Below are positions 8,462 through 17,165 of a DNA stretch of 49,632 nucleotides, piece after piece (the stretch's first letter is position 1; each line of letters opens with the position of its first letter). A program made the position numbers and the translations under genes. The notes beneath the pieces were generated by a model that saw only the letters and a list, made by a program, of their open reading frames with translations, ran no database searches and had not been told where the DNA came from. Source of the stretch: Acidobacteriota bacterium (GTDB lineage: Bacteria > Acidobacteriota > Terriglobia > 20CM-2-55-15); NCBI GenBank assembly GCA_003223875.1, contig QHWY01000093.1, positions 1-49,632 on the forward strand. The letters run 5' to 3'.

Positions 8462-9204
8462 GCGGCGGCACCATTCATTACGAAACGGCCGGGGATGGTT
8501 TCCCGCTCATCCTGCTTCATGGAATCGGCTCGAACTCGCGATCGTGGCGCCGGCAGTTTCGCGCGCTTTCGGCGGATTTTAAAGTCGTTGCGTGGGATGC
8601 GCCAGGTTATGGTCTTTCATCGAATCCGATGGGCAAGCCCTCGATGACCTTTTATGCGAATCGACTACGAGAACTATTAGATCAGCTCGATTTCGATCGT
8701 ATCCACCTGCTCGGCCATTCGATGGGCGGCGTTATTGCGCAGGAATTTTACGGCGCGTATCCGGAGCGAATCCGCAAGCTGATTCTTGCGGACACCCGCA
8801 ATCGGGGTCTGCCGGAGCTACTCGAACAGCGTTTGAAGATGATTCGTTCGATGACGCCTGCCCAACTTGCTGCGGAACGCGCGCCGCAGTTGTTAAGCAG
8901 ATCGGCACGGAAAGATCTCGTTGCTGAAACCATCTCCATCATGTCCGAAGTTCGCCCAGCAGGTTATGAGTTCGCCGCTGCGGCTCTTGCCGAGTACGAC
9001 ACCCACGATATCCTTTGGACGCTCCGCGTGCCGGCGCTATTGATCTGGGGCGCTGAGGATGAGATAACGCCACTATGGAGCGAAATACCTCGGGGAGCGC
9101 GTTTGGAGATTATCCCCAATGCGGGTCATCTCTGCTACGCCGAGCAGCCCGAAACATTCAACACCATCGTCCGGGAGTTTCTCAGTGAAGATCACGGTAG
9201 CTGA
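8443..9204 (+). CDS. Alpha/beta-fold hydrolase
   Basis: A 253-residue hydrolase. The oxyanion motif is HGIG (residues 26-29), the nucleophile elbow GHSMGG carries Ser93, and Asp206 and His229 complete the triad. The fold and size match meta-cleavage-product hydrolases such as MhpC/BphD as well as many esterases, and the neighbouring extradiol enzyme favours C-C bond hydrolysis of a ring-cleavage product. It starts with GTG at 8443, inside the end of the Rieske gene (19-base overlap), with GGGAG upstream. The following gene overlaps its own end, so it sits in the middle of a coupled series. Confidence 0.9.
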   Translation: MPDCAISGGTIHYETAGDGFPLILLHGIGSNSRSWRRQFRALSADFKVVAWDAPGYGLSSNPMGKPSMTFYANRLRELLDQLDFDRIHLLGHSMGGVIAQEFYGAYPERIRKLILADTRNRGLPELLEQRLKMIRSMTPAQLAAERAPQLLSRSARKDLVAETISIMSEVRPAGYEFAAAALAEYDTHDILWTLRVPALLIWGAEDEITPLWSEIPRGARLEIIPNAGHLCYAEQPETFNTIVREFLSEDHGS

Positions 9205-10846
9205 TGCGCTATTAAAGGAGCTGGAGCGGATCGGCGTCGATACGGTATTTGGAATTATCAGCATTCATAACATTCCCTTCTACGACGCTCTGGAGCGGCA
9301 TGGTGGATTTCGCGTCGTCGCCGGCAGGCACGAAGGTGCGGTGGTGAACATGGCCGATGCGTATTCCCGCGTCTCGGGAAAGCTTGGCGTTGCGCTCACC
9401 AGCACAGGCACGGGAGCGGGTAATGCCGCCGGAGCCATCATCGAATCCTGGAACGGCGGGGCGCCATTGCTTCACCTGACGGGCCAGGTGGCTTCTTTTT
9501 ATGTCGAGACCGGCCGAGGGTATATTCACGATTGCAAGGACCAGTTCGGGATGCTGAAGAGCATCAGCAAGGAAGCTCATCGCGTGCGAAGGCCCGAACA
9601 AGCTCCTGCGATTTTCCGTCTGGCCATTACTCAGGCGACGACGGCGCCAGCTGGACCCGTCAGCGTCGAAATACCGATCGACTTTCAGGCGAGCCTGATC
9701 AGTGTTCCCTCGTTCGTAACGACGGCCCCGTCCTTGCGAGTTCCCTCCGATGCAGACTTGCTTCCCGCGGTGGACAAAATGCTTCAGGCGAAGCGTCCCG
9801 TCATCTGGGCCGGCAGCGGTGCGATGTTTTCCGATTCGGCCGCTGAAGTGACTCGGTTGATGCACTTTCTCGACGCGGCAGTGATCACAACGCAGTCGGC
9901 GCGAGGCAGTGTTCCCGAAACCGATTCACGTTGTATCGGTCACTTCGCCACGTTTTCTGCTCTGAAGGATTTCGTCGCGAAGGCGGATCTGTTGATCAGT
10001 ATTGGCGTGCGATTTCGTGGGAATGAGACGTCGAACTGGAGTTTAAGTCCGCCTGCCGAACATATCGGAATCGATGCGGATCCGCAGGCTATCAATCGGA
10101 ACTTTCCTCATTCGGTCGGAATCGTTGGAGACGCCAAGGCGGTGTTATCGGCTGTGGTTCGGCTCCTCGACGCGAAGCAACCGAAGCCGAAGCTCGATTA
10201 CCGCGAAGAAGTAGCTTCGTTGCAGCGCGCACTCCGGAAAGAAGTACGCGATACGATGGGACCATGGGTAGCCGTTCTTGATGCGATTCAAGAATATCTC
10301 CCGGAAGACGCGATCCTCGTTCGCGACGTGACGGTTCCTGCAACCACGTGGGGGAGTCGTCTCATCCTCCGTCGGTATCCTCGAACCACGTTGCACGCTT
10401 CGGCCGGAGGGATTGGACAGGGATTGCCGATGGCGATCGGAGCCCAAATCGGTGCACCCTCGAAGACAGTCGTTGCGCTCTGCGGCGACGGTGGACTGCT
10501 CGTCAACATCGGAGAACTCGCTGTCGCGCGTCAGGAGAATGCGCCTGTTGTGTTCATCCTGTTCGACGATGCCGCGTATGGAGTTTTGCGGAATATCCAG
10601 AATGCTCACTTCGAAGGCAGAACCATCGGGGTTGAGCTGCAGAGTCCGGATTTTGTCGCCGTCGCGCGCGCCTTTGGCTTTGACTCGGAGCGAGTACGTT
10701 CTGCCGAGGAGTTCCGCCGCTCGTTTGCGACAGCGGTCAAGGCGCGGCGTCCTTGGATGATCGTTGTGGACTCCAATGCCATCGGCCCGATGAAGAAAAT
10801 TTTCGCGGGTCCCGATGGCGGCGCGGCGCTGTACAAACCTCACTAG
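9185..10846 (+). CDS. ThDP-dependent enzyme, acetolactate synthase/benzoylformate decarboxylase-like
   Basis: A 553-residue enzyme with the three ThDP-family domains. The cofactor-activating Glu50 is in GRHEGAVV. The diphosphate-binding motif begins GDGG at residue 434 and ends 27 residues on in FDDAAYG, where Asp461-Asp462 replace the usual Asn-Asn. The YG after it is typical of 2-oxoacid decarboxylases and lyases and differs from true acetolactate synthases; the real IlvB is encoded at 29567. A GTG at 9185 with GGGAG seven bases before is chosen, which overlaps the hydrolase end by 20 bases. An aldehyde product would feed the dehydrogenase directly downstream. Confidence 0.88.
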   Translation: MKITVADALLKELERIGVDTVFGIISIHNIPFYDALERHGGFRVVAGRHEGAVVNMADAYSRVSGKLGVALTSTGTGAGNAAGAIIESWNGGAPLLHLTGQVASFYVETGRGYIHDCKDQFGMLKSISKEAHRVRRPEQAPAIFRLAITQATTAPAGPVSVEIPIDFQASLISVPSFVTTAPSLRVPSDADLLPAVDKMLQAKRPVIWAGSGAMFSDSAAEVTRLMHFLDAAVITTQSARGSVPETDSRCIGHFATFSALKDFVAKADLLISIGVRFRGNETSNWSLSPPAEHIGIDADPQAINRNFPHSVGIVGDAKAVLSAVVRLLDAKQPKPKLDYREEVASLQRALRKEVRDTMGPWVAVLDAIQEYLPEDAILVRDVTVPATTWGSRLILRRYPRTTLHASAGGIGQGLPMAIGAQIGAPSKTVVALCGDGGLLVNIGELAVARQENAPVVFILFDDAAYGVLRNIQNAHFEGRTIGVELQSPDFVAVARAFGFDSERVRSAEEFRRSFATAVKARRPWMIVVDSNAIGPMKKIFAGPDGGAALYKPH

Positions 10847-10853
10847 ACGTTTT

Positions 10854-12239
10854 ATGGCTGACACAACTGACGTCATCAATCCGGCAAAGATCTCCGAAGT
10901 CGTTGGCCGAGTACGGATGGCCACCGAAGCCGACGTCGACCACGCTCTGGACCAGGCGCAGGCGGCCTTCCAAACGTGGTCACGCACGACGCCCGAGGAG
11001 CGCGCATCACGTCTATGCGATGCTGCGCGCGATCTGAGGAGCGCGCTGCCGGAGCTCACTCGGCTCTTCGTTCGTGAGAATGGCAAACCGCTTCGTGAAG
11101 CCGAGATTGATATTCGCCGTTCGATAGAGCTGACGGAGATCGTCGCAAAGGACTTACCGCAATGGTCGAAACCGGAACTCATCGAACCCGATCAGCCCGT
11201 GTGGGCTCGGAGGCGCGCGCGTGGAGTCGCTGCGGTGATTTCGCCGTGGAATTCACCGGTGCTTCTGAGCTTCAAGCGATTCATTCCCGCGATTGGCGCC
11301 GGAAACACGGCAGTGGTGAAACCGGCAACTTATTGCCCATTGACGCTCGTTCGATGCGTCGAGATCATCAATCGGCATCTTCCGTCGGGAGTACTCCAGG
11401 CGCTTATCGGTTCGGGTGCTGTCGCCGGCGAAAAGCTTGCAAGCGACAAGCGCGTGCGTACGATTGCATTCACCGGCAGTACGGAAACAGGCCGGCGCAT
11501 CATGGAGCTTGCTTCGCGAAGCGTCAAAAAAGTCTTTCTGGAGCTCGGCGGTAACGATCCGGCGATCGTCTCGAGCGATGCGAAATTGGACGAGGACGCT
11601 ATCGCGCGCATGACCCACGGGATCTTGCGCGCGTCCGGACAAGTTTGCGTCGCAATCAAGCGAATCTATGTTCATCATTCCCGATTGAATGAATTGGTCG
11701 AAAAGCTCGCGAGATCGTTCGATCGCGTCGTCGTCGGCAATGGACTCATACCGGAAACGACAATGGGACCGCTCAATAACAGAGCGCAGTTCGACTTCGT
11801 GACTGGTCTTATCGACAGATGTACGCAAAAAGGTCTTGTGGTCATGACCAAAGGAAGAAAGCTCTTCCCTCCGGCCTGGAACGAAGGATTCTTCGTCTTG
11901 CCTTCGATTGTGCTTGGCGCCGGCGAAGACGACGAACTGGTTCGATGCGAACAGTTCGGACCTGTGATTCCTGTCGTGCCGTTCGTGAACGAACACGATG
12001 CCATCGAGCGCGCGAACAACACGCCATACGGTCTTCGCGCCTCCGTATGGACGGCGGATCGTCACCGGGCCGAAGCTTTAGCGGATCAAATCGAAGCCGG
12101 AGCGGTGTTCTTGAATGATCACGGCATCTTTAGCAACCTGCACATCGAATTTCCGGGAATCAAGCAAAGCGGTTTCAGCCGGGAGTCGCGTTGGGCGGCC
12201 CTCGATCACTACACCGATACGTATGGCTTCGCGGAGTAA
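10854..12239 (+). CDS. NAD(P)-dependent aldehyde dehydrogenase
   Basis: A 461-residue ALDH-superfamily enzyme, oxidising an aldehyde to an acid. Seen in the sequence are the catalytic Cys265 (ASGQVCVA), the general base Glu230 in FLELGGNDP, the oxyanion Asn133 (SPWNSP) and the cofactor loop FTGSTETG. The ATG at 10854 lies 7 bp after the ThDP gene stop and matches the family start; the frame is open further upstream only as an overlap. No strong ribosome-binding site is visible. As last gene of the island it plausibly handles the aldehyde released by the ThDP enzyme. A short hairpin repeat follows the stop. Confidence 0.92.
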   Translation: MADTTDVINPAKISEVVGRVRMATEADVDHALDQAQAAFQTWSRTTPEERASRLCDAARDLRSALPELTRLFVRENGKPLREAEIDIRRSIELTEIVAKDLPQWSKPELIEPDQPVWARRRARGVAAVISPWNSPVLLSFKRFIPAIGAGNTAVVKPATYCPLTLVRCVEIINRHLPSGVLQALIGSGAVAGEKLASDKRVRTIAFTGSTETGRRIMELASRSVKKVFLELGGNDPAIVSSDAKLDEDAIARMTHGILRASGQVCVAIKRIYVHHSRLNELVEKLARSFDRVVVGNGLIPETTMGPLNNRAQFDFVTGLIDRCTQKGLVVMTKGRKLFPPAWNEGFFVLPSIVLGAGEDDELVRCEQFGPVIPVVPFVNEHDAIERANNTPYGLRASVWTADRHRAEALADQIEAGAVFLNDHGIFSNLHIEFPGIKQSGFSRESRWAALDHYTDTYGFAE

Positions 12240-12242
12240 AAA

Positions 12243-12290
12243 GCCTCTCCCACTGCGAGAGGCGGGCCGAAGGTCCAGTGTGGGTCGCAA
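12243..12290. repeat. Short hairpin repeat after the aldehyde dehydrogenase
   Basis: GCCTCTC at 12243-12249 pairs with GAGAGGC at 12257-12263 around a seven-base loop. The following bases (GAAGGTCCAGTGTGGGTCGC) line up with the left half of the longer repeat at 33576, so this is a short, diverged member of the same family. The hairpin could slow or end transcription of the catabolic genes, but no T-run follows. It also contains the ribosome-binding site and GTG start proposed for the next gene. Confidence 0.6.
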
Positions 12291-13083
12291 GACTGGTGAC
12301 ACACCCTACAAAGTCATTACCGTGAATTCGTGGGAGGAATATCTTTCCATCATCAGCGATTCCCCCTATCAAGACTGGGCATTCCGAGGACAACGCGACG
12401 CTTCGGCTCCGCTCTTCAGCGCGTTATCTCGATACTTCATGGCGTTTCGGGTCGACCCGCGAGCATGGCCGGAGCAGGAAGAACGGATTTTACGCATCTT
12501 CAAGCGGAAGGCGATTCATTTCCTGCAGCACGTCCCCGAACGCGATGACGATTTTCAATGGCTCGCGCTCATGCAGGATCATGGTGCCCCCACGCGCCTG
12601 CTGGATCTCACGTGGTCGCCGTATGTAGCTGCATTTTTCGCTTTGCAGAACACGACTCACGAGGGCGGCATTTGGGCATGCAATCCGGTAGAGATCGAAA
12701 AGCTCAAAGCCGTTGATCTCGCGAAACCCGGCAGCTTTCGAAAATATTTTCTCTCCAACAGCGAGCCGTTTGTCTGGCTCGGTGAGCCTTACGCGATGAA
12801 CCGCCGATTGATCGCGCAATCCGGTACATTCTTGGTGCCCTCGGTCCTAGACCGCTCCATAGAAGAAATCTTAAAGAGCTACCCGATCCCGGAGAACACG
12901 TTGATCAAATTTATTCTTCCGGCGGACAAGATTCGGGTGAAAGGCATGCGCGAGTTGTATCGTATGAATATCACGCAGGCCACTCTTTTTCCCGATTTGG
13001 ACGGCCTTGCCCGCTCCCTCGCCTACGAACTGGAATTTCATTGGGCGTACGATCCTCGCACGATGAAGCCGATGCGGAAATGA
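12280..13083 (+). CDS. FRG-domain protein
   Basis: A 267-residue protein with an FRG domain: WAFRGQ at residues 33-38, and further on MQDHGAPTRLLDLTWSPYVA. The domain is named after the FRG motif and occurs in bacteria in many contexts, including near phage-defence genes; its biochemical role is not established. The GTG at 12280 is chosen because GAAGG sits six bases upstream and the FRG-type N-terminus (KVITVNSWEEYLSII) begins soon after. An ATG at 12223 would instead translate the repeat and overlap the dehydrogenase end. It does not obviously belong to the catabolic pathway. Confidence 0.8.
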   Translation: MGRKTGDTPYKVITVNSWEEYLSIISDSPYQDWAFRGQRDASAPLFSALSRYFMAFRVDPRAWPEQEERILRIFKRKAIHFLQHVPERDDDFQWLALMQDHGAPTRLLDLTWSPYVAAFFALQNTTHEGGIWACNPVEIEKLKAVDLAKPGSFRKYFLSNSEPFVWLGEPYAMNRRLIAQSGTFLVPSVLDRSIEEILKSYPIPENTLIKFILPADKIRVKGMRELYRMNITQATLFPDLDGLARSLAYELEFHWAYDPRTMKPMRK

Positions 13084-13095
13084 AATCGGTTGGAG

Positions 13096-13487
13096 TTACT
13101 TCGTAATGCCGGCCGCGCGCCGCGCAAGTTTCAGATTATCGCGTACCCCCGCCCAATTTGGATTGAGCCGCATGGTTTGGGTGAACTCCGCAACCGCCTC
13201 GGTAAATCGTCCGGACTCGTAAAGCGCAGCGGCAAGCGCATCGTGCCTCGGCGTGATTGGGGTTGTATCGCAAAACGGTTTTGAACTCCGCCATCGCATC
13301 GGATCGCTTGCCGGCGGCGACGAGCAGCAAGCCCAGGTGATAGCGGGCATCAGCGTCGCGTGATGTGGGCATCGTCGTCCCACAGCATTCCGCCGCGGAT
13401 GGACGGCCAATAACTGATCAATACAGCGGTAAACAGCAGTGACACCAGCCAAACCTGCGGCGTATGGCGCGCAGTCTGAATGTTGTT
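13096..13487 (-). pseudogene. Remnant of a TPR membrane protein, internally deleted
   Basis: Three protein-like pieces lie in succession in different frames. First is a membrane segment with the signature VSLLFTAVLISYWPSIRGG followed by MLWDDDAHIT, typical of the N-terminus of large membrane proteins with C-terminal TPRs. A TPR piece (DADARYHLGLLLVAAGKRSD) follows directly after a stop. A second TPR piece (LYESGRFTEAVAEF) is in another frame and ends at 13096. Hundreds of residues expected between the membrane start and the last TPRs are missing. No start codon with a ribosome-binding site is found. This is a deletion-and-frameshift fossil, not a working gene. Confidence 0.75.
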
Positions 13488-13590
13488 TTTGTGTTCTGCT
13501 AGCGTCGATATCCGGCCCGGAAAATAGCACGAGACCCGCCTTCAATCGCTCGAAATTTAACTTGAATGCTTTTTCTAAATTCGAGGCACC

Positions 13591-13599
13591 TGTTATACT
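13591..13599 (+). promoter_or_regulatory. Candidate extended -10 of the Oar-like receptor gene
   Basis: TGTTATACT fits an extended -10 (TG, one base, TATACT). It lies 66 bp before the ATG at 13666, within an AT-rich stretch upstream of an otherwise GC-rich gene. No good -35 is seen at the usual distance, which is normal for extended -10 promoters. This is by-eye evidence only. Confidence 0.4.
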
Positions 13600-13665
13600 C
13601 CGGCCACTATTGAAGGTCGATGAAATCAATGATTGAGGTGTGGTTTCCCTCTTGTGAGGAGGTCT

Positions 13666-16600
13666 ATGAAACGCATTCTAATCCTTCTGGCAGTCGTGTC
13701 CGCGTTTGTTATTGTTACTTGCGTCACAGCAGCAGGACAGGGAGCCACGGCGCAGATCAGCGGAACCGTTAAGGATCAAAGCGGTGCAGTTTTGCCGGGT
13801 GCCGAAATCACTGCAACGCAAACGGAAACCGGTACAGTGCGCATGACGTTGAGCGATGAGACAGGTTCGTATGTGTTGCCGAACTTGCCGGTGGGTCCAT
13901 ATAAGCTCGAAGTGTCGCTTGCCGGATTCCGAACCTTTGTTCAATCGGGCATCGTGCTTCAAGTCAACAGCAGTACGGTTGTGAATGCTGTGCTCAACGT
14001 AGGCCAGGTTTCGGAAACGGTTGAGGTTCAAGCCAACGCAGCACTGGTGGAAACCCGGTCGACCGGTATCGGGCAAGTCGTCGAGAACGCGCGGATTCTG
14101 GAATTGCCGCTCATCGGCCGCCAGGTGACCGATCTGATTTCGATAAACGGTGCGGCTTTGCCTGTGCAGACGACCGATACCACTTATCGCGGCACGTACC
14201 CGAACACCACGGGCTTCAGCATCGCAGGCGGTCTGCTTGGTGGAAACACTTACACGCTCGATGGAGGAATGCACAACGATGTATATGCCAACTACGGCTT
14301 ACCTTTGCCATTCCCTGATGCGCTGCAAGAATTCAAGGTCGAAACCAGTTCGCTCCCTGCTCAGTACGGGTTCCATTCCGGCGGGGCGGTAAATGCCGTT
14401 ACCCGTTCGGGCACCAACGACTTTCACGGTTCGTTGTTTGAGTTCGTCCGGAATTACGCATTCAATGCGCGGAATTTCTTCGCCCCCACGCGGGACGGAT
14501 TGAAACGTAACCAATATGGCGGAACTATCGGTGGTCCCATCAAGAAGAACAAATTGTTTTTCTTTGCCGGCTACCAGGGCACGATTACGCGTCAGAGCCC
14601 ACAGAGCACATTCTCCTTCGTTCCAACTGCAGAGATGATCGCCGGCGACTTTACGACCTACGCTTCCAGAGCCTGTCAAGGACGGGATCTGGGGGTGCCA
14701 TTCGTGAACAATCGCCTGGCGCCATCACAGATCAGTCCGGCCGCTGTGAATATCGCGAAACGTCTTCCCGCGGCCGTCGATCAGTGCGGCCGTACTAGTT
14801 GGGGAAATCCTGTCGCGAGCGATGAATATTTCCCGATCGGCAAGATCGACTATCAAATGGATTCCACTCACTCCATGTTTGGACGATATATGGTGGCCTC
14901 GTTCAAGCAGACGCCGCCGCTTGCGATTTCCAAGAATGTTTTGAGCAGTGGAGTGCCGGGCGCTGATGATCTGCTTCAGTCACTCACCTATGGCGACACT
15001 TACTTGTTCGGTCCGAACATGATCAACTCATTTAGAGCAACATGGAATCGAACAGCGAACAGGAAAGTCGTGCAACCTTGGTTTGGGCCTTCCGATGTTG
15101 GACTGAACATTTACGAGTACCTGCCGGGATTGACAAGTGTCTCCGTGACTGGAGGATTTGCAATCGGCGGCTTGGTCGCAACGCCTGCCAATTTCCGCAC
15201 AACAGTGATAACCCTTAGCGATGACTTCAGCCTCGTGAGGAGCAAACATCAGATGGCTTTCGGTGCCAGCGCGATGGGTTTCGAGTCGAACAGCTTAGGA
15301 AACGCCTTCGCCCCAGGACCGTTCACCATAACCGGCTCAGCTACGGGTTTGGCTTTAGCCGATTTTATAGCTGGTAGAATTCTGAATCTTCAACAGGGCG
15401 CCCCCAACAAGTTGCTCGTGCGATACAGATACCTCGGGCTCTATGCGCAGGACAGTTGGAAGGTTCTTCCGAACGTGACGCTAAGCTACGGTCTACGTTG
15501 GGAACCCTACTTTCCGCAGCACTATGGCGAAAACATGATGAACCATTTCGACATGGACGCGTTCAGGAAGGGAATCAAGAGCAGCGTATTTGCGAACGCT
15601 CCGGCTGGCTTGTTCTATCCAGGCGACTCCTTGTTCGGTCCCAACGGTAATGCCGGAATGTACAAACAATGGAAACATTTTGGGCCGCGCGGCGGACTAG
15701 TTTGGGATCCATCCAACGACGGCAAGATGGTGATTCGTGCAGGTTACGGAATTTTCTACGACATCAACACCGTTGAACTAAACCTGGCGACCGGACAAGG
15801 TCCGCCATGGGGAGGAAAGGTTGTTGTAGCGGCTCCTGGAGGTGGATTGGACAATCCGTATCGTGATTTTTCCGGCGGTATCCCGTTCCCGTTTACCCTG
15901 AACAAGAACGTGCCTTATTCACCAGACGGAGTCTACGACACCTTCGACGCGAACACACGGGTTCCCTATGTACAGCAGTGGAATCTTGGTGTCCAAAGAC
16001 AGATTGGAAAAGATTGGCTCATATCGGCAAGTTACATTGGGAACGAGGTCACTCATATAACTGGCGGCCGCGAGTTGGACCCCGCCATCTACTTCGCTGG
16101 AAATCCCGTGAATGGCGTCTGCACAGTCCAAGGTGTCAGCCTGCAGGTCGCCTCCGGGCCCTGTTCTACTGTTGCAAACACGAACGCGCGCCGTTTGCTC
16201 AGATTGATCAATCCAGCCGAAGGATCCAAAATAGGGATCCTCGATACCTGGGACGACGGCGGGACGCGAAGCTACAACGGCCTGCTGCTGAGCACCGAAA
16301 AGCGGTTTAGCCGCGGGTATTCTTTCAGCGCGAATTACACCTGGTCCCACTGTATTGGGAATCCAGCGAACACGTTGCTCAACGCTGGAGCCGGCGGCGT
16401 AGGACTCTACATCGCACCAACACGAGCGGGCGACCGGGGCGATTGCCTGAGGGTCCCCGGAATAAACGCTGTCGGCGAAGACCGCCGGCACGTTGTGAAT
16501 ATGACGGGTTTGGTCAACTCGCCGAAGTTTTCCAATAATGTACTAGGGATGTTAGCGGGAAACTGGAGACTTTCATCGATTGTGAAGCTTCAATCCGGAA

Positions 16601-17061
16601 GTGCCTTTGACGTGTACACCGGCGTCGACGATATGCTCTCGGGTATCAACATAACCGCTCAGCGCGCGAATCAGATATCCGCGAATCCGTATGGCAACAA
16701 GTGTACGAATGATTTGATTGGGCCCAACCCAACGTGCTATTGGGTCGATCGCAACGCTTTCGCCAGACCTGCGCCAGGCACCGTCGGAAACATGAGACCC
16801 GGAATGCTTCGCGGTCCCGGCTACTTCAATATGGACGCCGGCCTATCGCGGATCTTTACGTTCAAGGAGGCGCAACGGGTAGAACTGCGCGCTGAAGCGA
16901 CGAACATTCTGAACCATACGAACTTCTTCGCTCCCGGCGACTCCGGCGTATCGAATGCGCAGCAGACCGCCTTCACCACTCTGACCAGCAACAATTTCGG
17001 GCGGCTCCAAACCGCCCGCGATGCGCGCATATTCCAATTTGCGTTGAAGTACCTGTTTTAG
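13666..17061 (+). CDS. Oar-like TonB-dependent receptor
   Basis: A 1131-residue outer-membrane receptor. A signal peptide (residues 1-25) is followed by a carboxypeptidase-regulatory-like beta-sandwich (ISGTVKDQSGAVLPGAEI, from residue 31), a plug domain and a large barrel ending in Phe (FQFALKYLF). This architecture is greatly expanded in Acidobacteriota, where such proteins are thought to import large organic ligands. The start at 13666 is set by GGAGG a few bases upstream and by the signal peptide. The cytochrome/copper protein gene follows after about 100 bp on the same strand, so the two may act on the same extracellular substrate. The ligand cannot be predicted. Confidence 0.93.
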   Translation: MKRILILLAVVSAFVIVTCVTAAGQGATAQISGTVKDQSGAVLPGAEITATQTETGTVRMTLSDETGSYVLPNLPVGPYKLEVSLAGFRTFVQSGIVLQVNSSTVVNAVLNVGQVSETVEVQANAALVETRSTGIGQVVENARILELPLIGRQVTDLISINGAALPVQTTDTTYRGTYPNTTGFSIAGGLLGGNTYTLDGGMHNDVYANYGLPLPFPDALQEFKVETSSLPAQYGFHSGGAVNAVTRSGTNDFHGSLFEFVRNYAFNARNFFAPTRDGLKRNQYGGTIGGPIKKNKLFFFAGYQGTITRQSPQSTFSFVPTAEMIAGDFTTYASRACQGRDLGVPFVNNRLAPSQISPAAVNIAKRLPAAVDQCGRTSWGNPVASDEYFPIGKIDYQMDSTHSMFGRYMVASFKQTPPLAISKNVLSSGVPGADDLLQSLTYGDTYLFGPNMINSFRATWNRTANRKVVQPWFGPSDVGLNIYEYLPGLTSVSVTGGFAIGGLVATPANFRTTVITLSDDFSLVRSKHQMAFGASAMGFESNSLGNAFAPGPFTITGSATGLALADFIAGRILNLQQGAPNKLLVRYRYLGLYAQDSWKVLPNVTLSYGLRWEPYFPQHYGENMMNHFDMDAFRKGIKSSVFANAPAGLFYPGDSLFGPNGNAGMYKQWKHFGPRGGLVWDPSNDGKMVIRAGYGIFYDINTVELNLATGQGPPWGGKVVVAAPGGGLDNPYRDFSGGIPFPFTLNKNVPYSPDGVYDTFDANTRVPYVQQWNLGVQRQIGKDWLISASYIGNEVTHITGGRELDPAIYFAGNPVNGVCTVQGVSLQVASGPCSTVANTNARRLLRLINPAEGSKIGILDTWDDGGTRSYNGLLLSTEKRFSRGYSFSANYTWSHCIGNPANTLLNAGAGGVGLYIAPTRAGDRGDCLRVPGINAVGEDRRHVVNMTGLVNSPKFSNNVLGMLAGNWRLSSIVKLQSGSAFDVYTGVDDMLSGINITAQRANQISANPYGNKCTNDLIGPNPTCYWVDRNAFARPAPGTVGNMRPGMLRGPGYFNMDAGLSRIFTFKEAQRVELRAEATNILNHTNFFAPGDSGVSNAQQTAFTTLTSNNFGRLQTARDARIFQFALKYLF

Positions 17062-17165
17062 GCCGTGAGGCGGCGAAATTCTTGCTCAAATACGCATAAC
17101 AAAGGTATAACGGTTACCGCTATAAATTTTCAGGATTTGTCACATTGCCCTCAAGGAGGCTGCTT

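Noticed and set aside
9185..10846. Calling the ThDP enzyme in the catabolic island a second ilvB
   Set aside because: It differs from IlvB in the cofactor motif (DD and YG) and has no small subunit or ilvC neighbour.
12115..12279. Longer start for the FRG protein at 12115 or 12223
   Set aside because: It would translate the aldehyde dehydrogenase end and the repeat; GTG at 12280 has a ribosome-binding site.
13633..13665. Upstream start of the Oar-like receptor
   Set aside because: The signal peptide and GGAGG both point to 13666.
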